Assembly (NCBI GenBank): GCA_903927495.1
Contig: CAIYNH010000687.1
Location: 1-5,674 of the forward strand
Direction of reading: 5' to 3'
DNA length: 5,674 bases
Origin: an uncultured beta proteobacterium
GTDB lineage: Bacteria; Pseudomonadota; Gammaproteobacteria; Burkholderiales; Burkholderiaceae_C
In this document: in pieces, positions 1 through 5,674 of the stretch
How positions within the stretch are numbered: the stretch's first letter is position 1
Layout: each line of letters begins with the position of its first letter
The notes under the pieces: generated by a model
The model's database searches: none
Told to the model about the DNA's origin: nothing
The model's input: only the letters and a program-made list of their open reading frames with translations
Made by a program: the position numbers and the translations under genes

Positions 1-3
1 CGC

Positions 4-3000
4 ATGGCCGACCAAGGCAGCATTGACCTGGCTGCCTTGGTCAACAGCCTTCGCAGGCCCGAAACCTCACATCTTCTGCGTCGCGACCAAAGTGTTGGCC
101 TCGATCTGAATCAGTTGGTCGATATCCTGAGTTGGACGTTGCGCTTTCCCTCGGTCTGGAGCTTGTCCGAAGGCAACAACCCGGTCAAGCTGGAACGCCA
201 CCTTGCAATGGGTGGCACCATCTGGCTTGAAATGACGGCGCCGCATTTCGAGCTCATCGAGCATCAGGTCGTCTCGTGGATGGTGGACGCTGCCATTGCC
301 GATGTGCTGCTGTCTTACAAGCCAAAGCAAGCTGACGGGCAGGTCAAACCACATGTCCCGATTGTTATGTACGGCTTTCCGCCCGCATGCCCGCATCCGT
401 TTGTGTGCAATGCGGTAGCGGCAAAGCACATTGGCGTCTTTCCGTTTTCCAATAACCGCACATTTCCGGTTCCGGCCAAACAGTGGCTAGACGCTGATTG
501 CGATGTGTGGATTGCCGGCCCGGTGGGCGAGCTGCCTGCCAATGCCAAGACCGCCTGGTTGAACGATGCCGAGCGTCAGCGCCTCAAGGATTTGGAAATC
601 GGCCAGGTCTGGGTTCGCTCTGGCTTAGACAAAAAGGCAGTGACTGCCTTGGTGCGGCCACCCGAACCCGAGGCGCAGATGTCACGCACTATTCGCCATC
701 AGTCTTTCAAACGACTGCGCACGTCCCCGGTCAAACAGTTTTCCAGCGCAGTGTCGAATCAGGATGCACAGCTGCCGGTGAACGCCGACCTGTACCGGAA
801 GTTGTGCAACAAGGACACCCTGTATGCCGGCTGGTTCAGGGTGAAGTCACACAACCGCTACTCCCATGGGTATGACCGCATCACCATCGATCAGTTCGGG
901 ACCATGGTTGACCTGGAGATTGCGCAACTTGCCATCGAGCTCACCGAGGGCCGTTACCGGTGTCGGCCACTGCGCACAATCCGCATTCCTAAGCCGGATG
1001 GCGACTACCGGGTGATCAAAGTGGCATGTGTCCGTGATCGGGTTGTGCAGGCGGCTTGCCTGCATTTGATCGAGCCCCTGTTTGAGCCTCGCTTCAGCGC
1101 CGCAAGCTTTGCCTACCGGCCCGGGCGCGGTGCGCACCACGCGGTGGCCATGACGCGCTCCGCCATCCGCAGCGGCAAGCATTGGGCGGTGGTGGCGGAT
1201 ATCAAAAAGTGCTTTGACAGTATTGACCACGACATCGTTCTTCGGCTGATGGGTGATGTCATTGGCGACCGTGATCTTTTGCAACTGGTGCGCCAGTGGT
1301 TGGTGGCCGATGTCATTGATTTCATGGATATCGTCCCCGCCGAATTGGGCGTGGCGCAAGGGGAGGCGATTTCACCCCTCTTGGCCAATATCTACCTGGA
1401 CCCGATGGACAAGGAGTTTGAACGAGCGGGCATTACCTTTGTTCGGTATGCAGACGACTATGTGGTCTTGTGTGACTCTGAAGCCGAGACACAAGCCGCT
1501 TTGCGGTTAATGACCGAGTTCTTGCAGGGGGTGTTGCGCCTGGTCTTGAAGCCTGCAAAGACGCACTACTGCCGGGTGGAGCAAGGCATAGGTTTCTTGG
1601 GCTTTCATATTGGCGTTGCCGATGTCTGTATTCCGCCAGAAAAACTTGCCAGCACTGAACAAGTGCTTGAAGGATTGATAGCCACCATGGCTAGCGCCGA
1701 TGCGACGCCTGCGGAAAAACACAACGCGTTGCTTGGCATGAACGCGCGCATTCGCGGCTTTCGCAACTACTTCATGATCGACAACGCGCCTTCGATTCAC
1801 GCGCAGTTGCTGGAATTGGACGCCGCTATAGACGAGAGTGCCGTCAAACGATTTGCCGAAGTAGCCGGTATGGATACCGCATGGCAGTCGCGCGACAAGT
1901 TCGTCCCCGTAACGGAAGATCTTGCACGGCAAATGCAGACATCGGCCGAAGTCGCCCTGTTGACTGGCGCCTATCCGACGAACAGATCAGAACATCGGAT
2001 TCGTTCAGGTTTATCCAACCAGTTTGCCGTACTGCCGAGTGGCACCAAGGTTCCGGATGCAGTTGTTGATGCAACCTTGCTAGGCACTGCCGATAGCAAG
2101 CAGCTTGAAGACACCGATGTGCTCGTGATCGATGGCCGTCTCCATGTCATGACCAGTGGCTGCTACGTCACGGTGAATGGGGACGATCTGGTAGTCAAGA
2201 AGCGCAAGCATGAGGTATCCCGTATGCCCATTACTGACCTCAGCATGGTTTACCTTGAAGGCAAGGGCATCGCTGTTTCCGCTGACCTGACCATGCGCTT
2301 GTGTGACAACGACGTGCCCGTCGTGTTCACGCCCTTGATTGGTGTGCCGGCGGCAATAGCACAACCTGTGCAAAGCACACGCGCCAACATCCGGCAACAG
2401 CAGGTGCTGCGCCGCAATGACCCCGACATCCTGAAGATGGGTCTGCGCATGTTGGCGGCCAAGGTTGCCAACCAGGCATCGGTTCTGAAGTATTTCGCGC
2501 GCTACCGCAAGCGCAAGGACGATGCCGTGTATGGAAACCTGACTAGCAGTGCCGACGAGATTCGCGTGATTGCCGAAACGCTGGATGGATTCGACCCTAC
2601 CACTGCGGGTGCCAGAGCTTCCGCGATGGGCCAGGAAGGTCGGGCCGCAGCCAAGTACTGGGGCGCCATTGCGGATCTGGTACCACCGGAACTGGCCTTT
2701 CCGGGTCGCCATACGCGTCATGCCACTGACTGCGTCAACAGCGCCATCAATTACACCTACGGCATCTTGTATGGGGAGATATGGCGGGCAGTGATCCGCA
2801 ATGGCCTTGACCCGTATTTCGGGATCATGCACGGCACCGAGCGCGATCAAGGCAGCCTGGTCTTTGACCTCATCGAGGAGTACCGGGCGCCCATTGGCGA
2901 TCGGCTGGTGCTGGGCATGTTGGGCCGCGGCTTCGAGCTCGTGCTGGACAAGGATGGGCGCATCAAAGCTGCTTGCCGCCGCAAGCTTGTGCAAGCGTTT

Positions 3001-3138
3001 CACAAGTTGTGGCACCGCGAGCTACGTTGGCGCGGCAAGTTGCGCTCTGCTGCAGACATTCTGGAACTGCAAGTCAGCAGCATCAAGAACTCTTTCCTGG
3101 GCAAGGACGAGTACCGCCCTTTCCGGTTTCGCTGGTAG
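4..3138 (+). CDS. cas1: Reverse transcriptase-Cas1 fusion protein with unassigned N-terminal domain (CRISPR adaptation)
   Basis: A 1044-residue protein in three parts. Residues 1 to about 260 match no family I recognise. Residues about 320-600 are a group II intron-like reverse transcriptase: RT3 VVADIKKCFDSIDH with catalytic D399, RT4 AQGEAISPLLANIYL (451-465), RT5 YADD (482-485), RT6/7 to FLGFHI, then a thumb-like GFRNYF. Residues about 700-1044 are Cas1: a beta-rich start (LHVMTSGCYVTV, VVKKRKHEV), then GQEGRAAAKYW with E878, GLDPYFGIMHG with H943, and FDLIEEYRAP with D955 and E958 as the likely metal-binding acids. All catalytic residues appear intact. Known RT-Cas1 proteins work with Cas2 to integrate spacers, including RNA-derived ones, usually in type III systems. 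RT4 has AQG where PQG is common, which need not inactivate it. Only 3 bases precede this ATG, with no upstream stop visible, so the start is uncertain and the protein may be longer. First gene of an apparent three-gene operon. Confidence 0.96.
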   Translation: MADQGSIDLAALVNSLRRPETSHLLRRDQSVGLDLNQLVDILSWTLRFPSVWSLSEGNNPVKLERHLAMGGTIWLEMTAPHFELIEHQVVSWMVDAAIADVLLSYKPKQADGQVKPHVPIVMYGFPPACPHPFVCNAVAAKHIGVFPFSNNRTFPVPAKQWLDADCDVWIAGPVGELPANAKTAWLNDAERQRLKDLEIGQVWVRSGLDKKAVTALVRPPEPEAQMSRTIRHQSFKRLRTSPVKQFSSAVSNQDAQLPVNADLYRKLCNKDTLYAGWFRVKSHNRYSHGYDRITIDQFGTMVDLEIAQLAIELTEGRYRCRPLRTIRIPKPDGDYRVIKVACVRDRVVQAACLHLIEPLFEPRFSAASFAYRPGRGAHHAVAMTRSAIRSGKHWAVVADIKKCFDSIDHDIVLRLMGDVIGDRDLLQLVRQWLVADVIDFMDIVPAELGVAQGEAISPLLANIYLDPMDKEFERAGITFVRYADDYVVLCDSEAETQAALRLMTEFLQGVLRLVLKPAKTHYCRVEQGIGFLGFHIGVADVCIPPEKLASTEQVLEGLIATMASADATPAEKHNALLGMNARIRGFRNYFMIDNAPSIHAQLLELDAAIDESAVKRFAEVAGMDTAWQSRDKFVPVTEDLARQMQTSAEVALLTGAYPTNRSEHRIRSGLSNQFAVLPSGTKVPDAVVDATLLGTADSKQLEDTDVLVIDGRLHVMTSGCYVTVNGDDLVVKKRKHEVSRMPITDLSMVYLEGKGIAVSADLTMRLCDNDVPVVFTPLIGVPAAIAQPVQSTRANIRQQQVLRRNDPDILKMGLRMLAAKVANQASVLKYFARYRKRKDDAVYGNLTSSADEIRVIAETLDGFDPTTAGARASAMGQEGRAAAKYWGAIADLVPPELAFPGRHTRHATDCVNSAINYTYGILYGEIWRAVIRNGLDPYFGIMHGTERDQGSLVFDLIEEYRAPIGDRLVLGMLGRGFELVLDKDGRIKAACRRKLVQAFHKLWHRELRWRGKLRSAADILELQVSSIKNSFLGKDEYRPFRFRW
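10..42 (+). other. Perfect 12-bp inverted repeat at the 5' end of RT-Cas1
   Basis: GACCAAGGCAGC (10-21) is the exact reverse complement of GCTGCCTTGGTC (31-42), with a 9-base loop. It begins 6 bases after the first ATG of the RT-Cas1 reading frame. In mRNA it would make a strong hairpin inside the ribosome footprint if that ATG is the real start. No T-run follows, so it does not look like a terminator. It could limit translation, be a protein-binding site, or lie inside a longer gene if the true start is upstream. Its function is unknown. Confidence 0.6.
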
Positions 3139-3140
3139 TC

Positions 3141-3148
3141 GAGAGGAG
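3141..3148 (+). promoter_or_regulatory. Ribosome binding site of the SprT-like peptidase gene
   Basis: GAGAGGAG is a strong Shine-Dalgarno sequence, 9 bases before the ATG at 3158. It sits just after the RT-Cas1 stop (3136-3138) and decides the start of the peptidase gene. The same reading frame is open far upstream, so length alone would give a falsely long protein overlapping RT-Cas1. Confidence 0.85.
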
Positions 3149-3157
3149 TTGAGCATC

Positions 3158-3769
3158 ATGGACAAGCACCCGAGAACCAACACCATCAAATTACATCGGT
3201 ACCTGGCTTCGCTCACGTTGCTGTCAGCCAGCCTGACAGCGGCGGCCCGATGCTGGCAAGACGATGGGCTCACGCAAATTATGTGGGGTGTAGCTCGACA
3301 GCATTTTTCGACCTTGCTGGCCTCTATGCCGCGCGTCGAGATTTGTTCGCCTGAACACTTTCCGAACTCTCAAATTGGTGGGCAATACGTGTTTGGAAAC
3401 AGGATCATTCAGGTACCGACCTACGGTGTAAATCGAGACGATTTGACAAACGTATTGGCACACGAATTGGGCCATGCGGAGGCAGAGCGTAGAGGGATCG
3501 ATGACCGCAGTCTGCAGGGCCATGGTGTCGGCTGGATGCGGGTGATGATTGAGGCGGGCCTTGGTCATGAAGCCCAACGTGTTGCCGGCTACCTGCCAGG
3601 CGCGGCCCACGCGTTGCAGCTGGCACAGCGGCAAGGAAACAACAGCAAGCAATTTGCCGACGCGGGTAAGGCTGCGTTCAAGTGCATTGCCCAGGTGCAG
3701 CTCTTTGTGAGCGACAGCAAGGGCCAGCGTATTGAAACTTATGAAATCCCAGGTTGCATTCCACGCTGA
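3158..3769 (+). CDS. SprT-like zinc metallopeptidase
   Basis: A 203-residue protein. HELGH (102-106) gives two zinc-binding histidines and the catalytic glutamate E103. GHGVGWMRVM (121-130) supplies the likely third ligand, H122, 16 residues later. The HExxH followed by HGxxW layout, preceded by IGGQYVFGNRIIQV, is typical of the SprT/Spartan family, some of which cleave proteins crosslinked to DNA. The C-terminal zinc ribbon of classical SprT is missing or eroded; only C176 and C200 remain there. Residues 15-30 are mildly hydrophobic and end in TAAA after a basic start, so export cannot be excluded, but a cytoplasmic protein fits the family better. The ATG is chosen for its strong ribosome binding site 19 bases or less after the RT-Cas1 stop. 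The 3' end overlaps the next gene, implying co-transcription and coupled translation. A link to CRISPR adaptation is inferred from gene order only. Confidence 0.85.
   Translation: MDKHPRTNTIKLHRYLASLTLLSASLTAAARCWQDDGLTQIMWGVARQHFSTLLASMPRVEICSPEHFPNSQIGGQYVFGNRIIQVPTYGVNRDDLTNVLAHELGHAEAERRGIDDRSLQGHGVGWMRVMIEAGLGHEAQRVAGYLPGAAHALQLAQRQGNNSKQFADAGKAAFKCIAQVQLFVSDSKGQRIETYEIPGCIPR
3216..3244 (+). other. Strong hairpin within the 5' part of the peptidase gene
   Basis: GCTGTCAG (3220-3227) and CTGACAGC (3233-3240) are perfect complements around the 5-base loop CCAGC. Two G-U pairs and two more G-C pairs extend the stem to 12 pairs (3216-3227 with 3233-3244). It lies about 60 bases into the gene, in the codons for the mildly hydrophobic segment. 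No T-run follows. It may tune expression within the operon or be an accident of the alanine, serine and leucine codons. Confidence 0.45.
3719..3723 (+). promoter_or_regulatory. Candidate ribosome binding site of the PcfJ-like gene
   Basis: AAGGG lies 8 bases before a TTG codon at 3732, a good distance, but 17 bases before the ATG at 3741, which is too far. It lies inside the end of the peptidase gene. It argues for the TTG start; otherwise the ATG would depend on ribosomes arriving from the overlapping upstream gene. Confidence 0.35.
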
Positions 3770-5477
3770 CGGGCAACTGTTGCTGTTTCCGCGTTTGCTG
3801 TGTTGGCCAGACGACGCGTTTTCCGTCATTGACCAGCCAGCGCCGGGCTTGGCAAGCGTCCTCGTGGCGCCAGTGTTCGACGTCAACAACGGACAAAAAC
3901 CAAGAGACGAGTTGCGCTGCTTTGCGGTAAGCGCAGATCGCCAGTTCGCAGCCCTGGTTACTGTAGCCATTGACGATTTGCACAATCTTGACTCCAACTC
4001 CGTTTGGCAGCGTGTCTGCGATCAAGTCGAAAATGAGCGTGCTTTGATCAGGGAAATATTGAGTGATTGGTCAATGCAACCCCCGGTTGATTGCCTGGCC
4101 GGGTGGTGCAACTCCTCGGCTTGGCTCAAACACACCACGACTGACGCTATTCATCCGTTGGCGAGAACCATGGCACGGCGAATTGGTGATGGTTCAAGGT
4201 TCAATGCACAAGAATTGATCGATGCGGAAGCTGATGCCCAGTTGCATGTCGAGCGCTTAATCAAAAACGGTGTGGGCCAAGTTGTCAGTGCGATGAATCC
4301 AGAGTTCGCAGCTCTGTTTTTCGCGCGACCCAACTTGCCGATGTCCGTTGTGTGTGGCCTCGCCCAATTGGCCAGCCAGTGCGGCGTTGCTGCCTTGCGA
4401 TTTGCTATGCAAGCCCTCAGGACAGAGGCCATTTCACTGCTGGACTTGGCAAGGAGTGCACCGGTTGATGCCGTCGGGCGAGCTGTCTTTGAGACCATTT
4501 GCAAAGGTTTCAGCTTGCCGCGCACGCTGCAAGCGCAGGGAATATCAAAGGCGGCCCATCGTCGAACAATACATTGCGTAAGGCACGACTTGACCGTCAC
4601 CAATGGCACAAGTGAATTCAGCGAACTCCCTTTGTCAGGCCGCAATTGGCGCATCACGATGGGTATTGCGAAGCAATTGCCATTCGAGCTATGGCCAAAT
4701 GAGGGAACCGAGTGGCGCGAATTTATCGCCGTAACAAGGATGATTCATGCCTTCGGTCTCGGGCGAAAGCTCTTGGTGCGGCTGCTACGGTGGTGCGCCG
4801 CTGGCCATTATGCGGACTGCAGTTTGCGCTTGACGATGCTGCTGAAACAGGCGCAAGCACTGACCACCGCAGCGGATCAACTGGGTGGCTTCGAACTTGG
4901 CATTGAAGCGGCGTTGTCGATTGCTTTGAACATGGCCCCGATCAATGCGAGACGCAGTGACCCACTGAAACAGGTGGAGAGCGCTCTCGACACGCGCGAG
5001 ATCGGTCGCACTTTGGTCGAACTTGCACTATTCACAGGACTGGATCTGGAACCTTGGGTCGCTGGGCTCTTCAAAGTTCACCCCGGCATACCACGAACAT
5101 TTCATGCGGACTTGCACGTCGATATTCTGCCTCTAGGAACTTTTCGTGAAATTATTGACCACGGCTGTGATAGCGGCACCTGCCTACACAATGGGGCGAT
5201 TGCAATTCAATATGCGGCGTGCGGTGTTGCGCTTTATGCGGCATACGATGTGCAGGGTGATTTGCTGGGCACCTTTGGACTCCGCTTGAAAGATGACGAA
5301 TCGCACCCGGAGGTCAACGTGACGCAGGTTACCGGAATGTTCAATGAAACCGCCGCGCCATCCCTGTACAGATGTGCCACGCGGCTCGCAAAATCATTTT
5401 CTGCAGACTCACTGGGTGATTGGCGAATGTTCGCTGCACAAATTGATAAGTTCCGCCAGGCAGCCGGCGCAAGCTGA
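3741..5477 (+). CDS. PcfJ-like domain protein of unknown function
   Basis: About 578 residues from the ATG at 3741, or 581 from a TTG at 3732 that is better spaced from AAGGG. The C-terminal part resembles PcfJ-like proteins, in the order TCLHNG (480-485), then GVALYAAYDVQG (495-506), LGTFGLRL (509-516), and VNVTQVTGMFNE (525-536). These correspond to the family's HCV-type motif, its Ifslr-like strand, its second strand and its Q-x-x-G-x-x-N motif. PcfJ proteins are known from conjugative plasmids and many genomes, but their biochemistry is unclear to me. Residues 1 to about 450 are largely helical-looking, with no motif I recognise; LQAQGISKAAHRR (263-275) is a short basic stretch. No signal peptide or membrane segment is evident. 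It overlaps the peptidase gene by 29 bases and ends in tandem stops (TGA TAA). The overlap points to co-expression with RT-Cas1 and the peptidase; the role is unknown. Confidence 0.8.
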   Translation: MKSQVAFHADGQLLLFPRLLCWPDDAFSVIDQPAPGLASVLVAPVFDVNNGQKPRDELRCFAVSADRQFAALVTVAIDDLHNLDSNSVWQRVCDQVENERALIREILSDWSMQPPVDCLAGWCNSSAWLKHTTTDAIHPLARTMARRIGDGSRFNAQELIDAEADAQLHVERLIKNGVGQVVSAMNPEFAALFFARPNLPMSVVCGLAQLASQCGVAALRFAMQALRTEAISLLDLARSAPVDAVGRAVFETICKGFSLPRTLQAQGISKAAHRRTIHCVRHDLTVTNGTSEFSELPLSGRNWRITMGIAKQLPFELWPNEGTEWREFIAVTRMIHAFGLGRKLLVRLLRWCAAGHYADCSLRLTMLLKQAQALTTAADQLGGFELGIEAALSIALNMAPINARRSDPLKQVESALDTREIGRTLVELALFTGLDLEPWVAGLFKVHPGIPRTFHADLHVDILPLGTFREIIDHGCDSGTCLHNGAIAIQYAACGVALYAAYDVQGDLLGTFGLRLKDDESHPEVNVTQVTGMFNETAAPSLYRCATRLAKSFSADSLGDWRMFAAQIDKFRQAAGAS

Positions 5478-5508
5478 TAACTCTGCGACAGGTTCGAGCC
5501 CACAGCCA

Positions 5509-5537
5509 TGGATCCCGGATCGAGTCCGGGATGACAT
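5509..5537. repeat. Short palindromic intergenic repeat
   Basis: The core is ATCCCGGA (5512-5519), loop TCGAG, TCCGGGAT (5525-5532), a perfect 8-bp stem, with TGG before and GACAT after. From memory, near-identical units (GGATCCCGGATC, AGTCCGGGATGAC) are scattered in intergenic regions of many proteobacterial genomes, often beside gene ends. Only one copy is in this window, so its repeated nature rests on recall rather than on the sequence here. Confidence 0.6.
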
Positions 5538-5545
5538 TCTGTTTT
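5512..5545 (+). terminator. Possible rho-independent terminator of the RT-Cas1 operon
   Basis: The GC-rich 8-bp stem (5512-5532) lies 32 bases after the tandem stops of the PcfJ-like gene. GACA and then a T-rich run, TTCTGTTTT (5537-5545), follow it. The T-run does not abut the stem, so this is a weak to moderate terminator. It sits between convergent genes, where termination is expected. No T-run follows the stem in the opposite direction, so it fits the + strand operon better than the carboxylase gene. Confidence 0.45.
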
Positions 5546-5674
5546 CTAGGCAAACTCCACGATCGGCTGATCAACCACCAGACTCTCACCCTTGCTGGCC
5601 AGCACTTTGCCAACCACGCCGTCTGCCGCGGCAAACAGCACGTTTTCCATCTTCATGGCCTCGATCACAGCGAC
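5546..5674 (-). CDS. Acyl-CoA carboxylase biotin-containing alpha subunit, C-terminal fragment (probably propionyl-CoA carboxylase)
   Basis: The last 42 codons plus a TAG stop (complement of 5546-5548) are in the window; the rest lies beyond position 5674. The fragment reads VAVIEAMKMENVLF and ends in IVEFA. EAMKMEN is the biotin attachment motif; its central lysine is encoded at 5651-5653. The end right after the biotinyl domain and the MKMEN context fit the alpha subunit of propionyl-, acetyl- or methylcrotonyl-CoA carboxylases, whose biotin carboxylase domain would lie upstream. The fragment alone cannot tell these apart; a pyruvate or urea carboxylase end is less likely. It runs convergent to the CRISPR-related operon, 68 bases from its end, and seems to be unrelated metabolism. 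Confidence 0.88.
   Translation of the reverse strand, partial: VAVIEAMKMENVLFAAADGVVGKVLASKGESLVVDQPIVEFA

Noticed and set aside
4..700. Cas6 domain at the N-terminus of RT-Cas1
   Set aside because: Common in such fusions, but no glycine-rich loop or RAMP-like pattern is visible before the RT. I left the region unassigned.
700..1900. Group II intron encoding the reverse transcriptase
   Set aside because: The RT is fused in frame to Cas1 in one reading frame, and no intron RNA domain V/VI structure or splice junction is visible. It is intron-derived in ancestry only.
2451..2472. Inverted repeat GTTGGC / GCCAAC inside Cas1
   Set aside because: A 6-bp stem with a 10-base loop is expected by chance in coding sequence of this length.
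2080..3015. Long open frame on the minus strand (311 codons) under the Cas1 part
   Set aside because: It lies wholly antisense to the well-supported Cas1 domain, its protein resembles nothing I know, and it has no convincing start signal. It is a by-product of GC-rich codon use.
3224..3997. Minus-strand open frame of 257 codons across the peptidase and PcfJ-like genes
   Set aside because: It is antisense to two genes with recognisable motifs, and its protein has no family features.
5491..5500. GGTTCGAGCC resembling the T-loop of a tRNA, possible attachment site
   Set aside because: The flanking bases do not form a T-stem, and no anticodon arm or acceptor stem lies nearby. A chance match.
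1..5674. CRISPR array
   Set aside because: No direct repeat of 23-40 bases recurs at regular spacing on either strand. The inverted repeats seen are single.

Overview
The window is protein-coding almost end to end. It carries three tightly packed genes on the + strand, then a short convergent gene fragment on the - strand. Base composition, codon choice and the flanking biotin-carboxylase fragment suggest a moderately GC-rich proteobacterium. I lean towards a beta- or gammaproteobacterium, but the sequence does not settle this.

Positions 4-3138 encode a reverse transcriptase-Cas1 (RT-Cas1) fusion, the adaptation protein of CRISPR systems (mostly type III) that can take up spacers from RNA. 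All RT motifs, including YADD, and all Cas1 metal-binding motifs are present. In front of the RT lie about 220-260 residues that I cannot assign. They lack a recognisable Cas6 glycine-rich loop, although Cas6 is the usual N-terminal partner in such fusions. The window begins 3 bases before the first ATG, so the true start could lie upstream.

Positions 3158-3769 encode a small SprT-like zinc metallopeptidase with HELGH and, 16 residues later, HGVGW. It has a good ribosome binding site and starts 19 bases after the RT-Cas1 stop. Positions 3741 (or 3732)-5477 encode a roughly 580-residue protein. Its C-terminal 90 residues resemble the PcfJ-like family, and its N-terminal 450 residues are unrecognised. 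It overlaps the peptidase gene. Spacing and overlap indicate one operon: RT-Cas1, peptidase, PcfJ-like protein. No cas2, effector gene or CRISPR array is visible, so any such parts must lie upstream.

Positions 5478-5545 form a short intergenic region with a perfect 8-bp hairpin inside a short palindromic repeat of a type scattered through many proteobacterial genomes. A T-rich run follows, so it may also terminate the operon. From 5674 down to 5546 on the - strand is the C-terminal end of a biotin-carrying acyl-CoA carboxylase alpha subunit (EAMKMEN motif), a housekeeping gene that marks the edge of the CRISPR-related block.

The most interesting content is the pairing of an RT-Cas1 carrying an unassigned N-terminal domain with a SprT-like protease and a PcfJ-like protein. 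This may be an undescribed accessory module for spacer acquisition from RNA. That role is inference from gene order.
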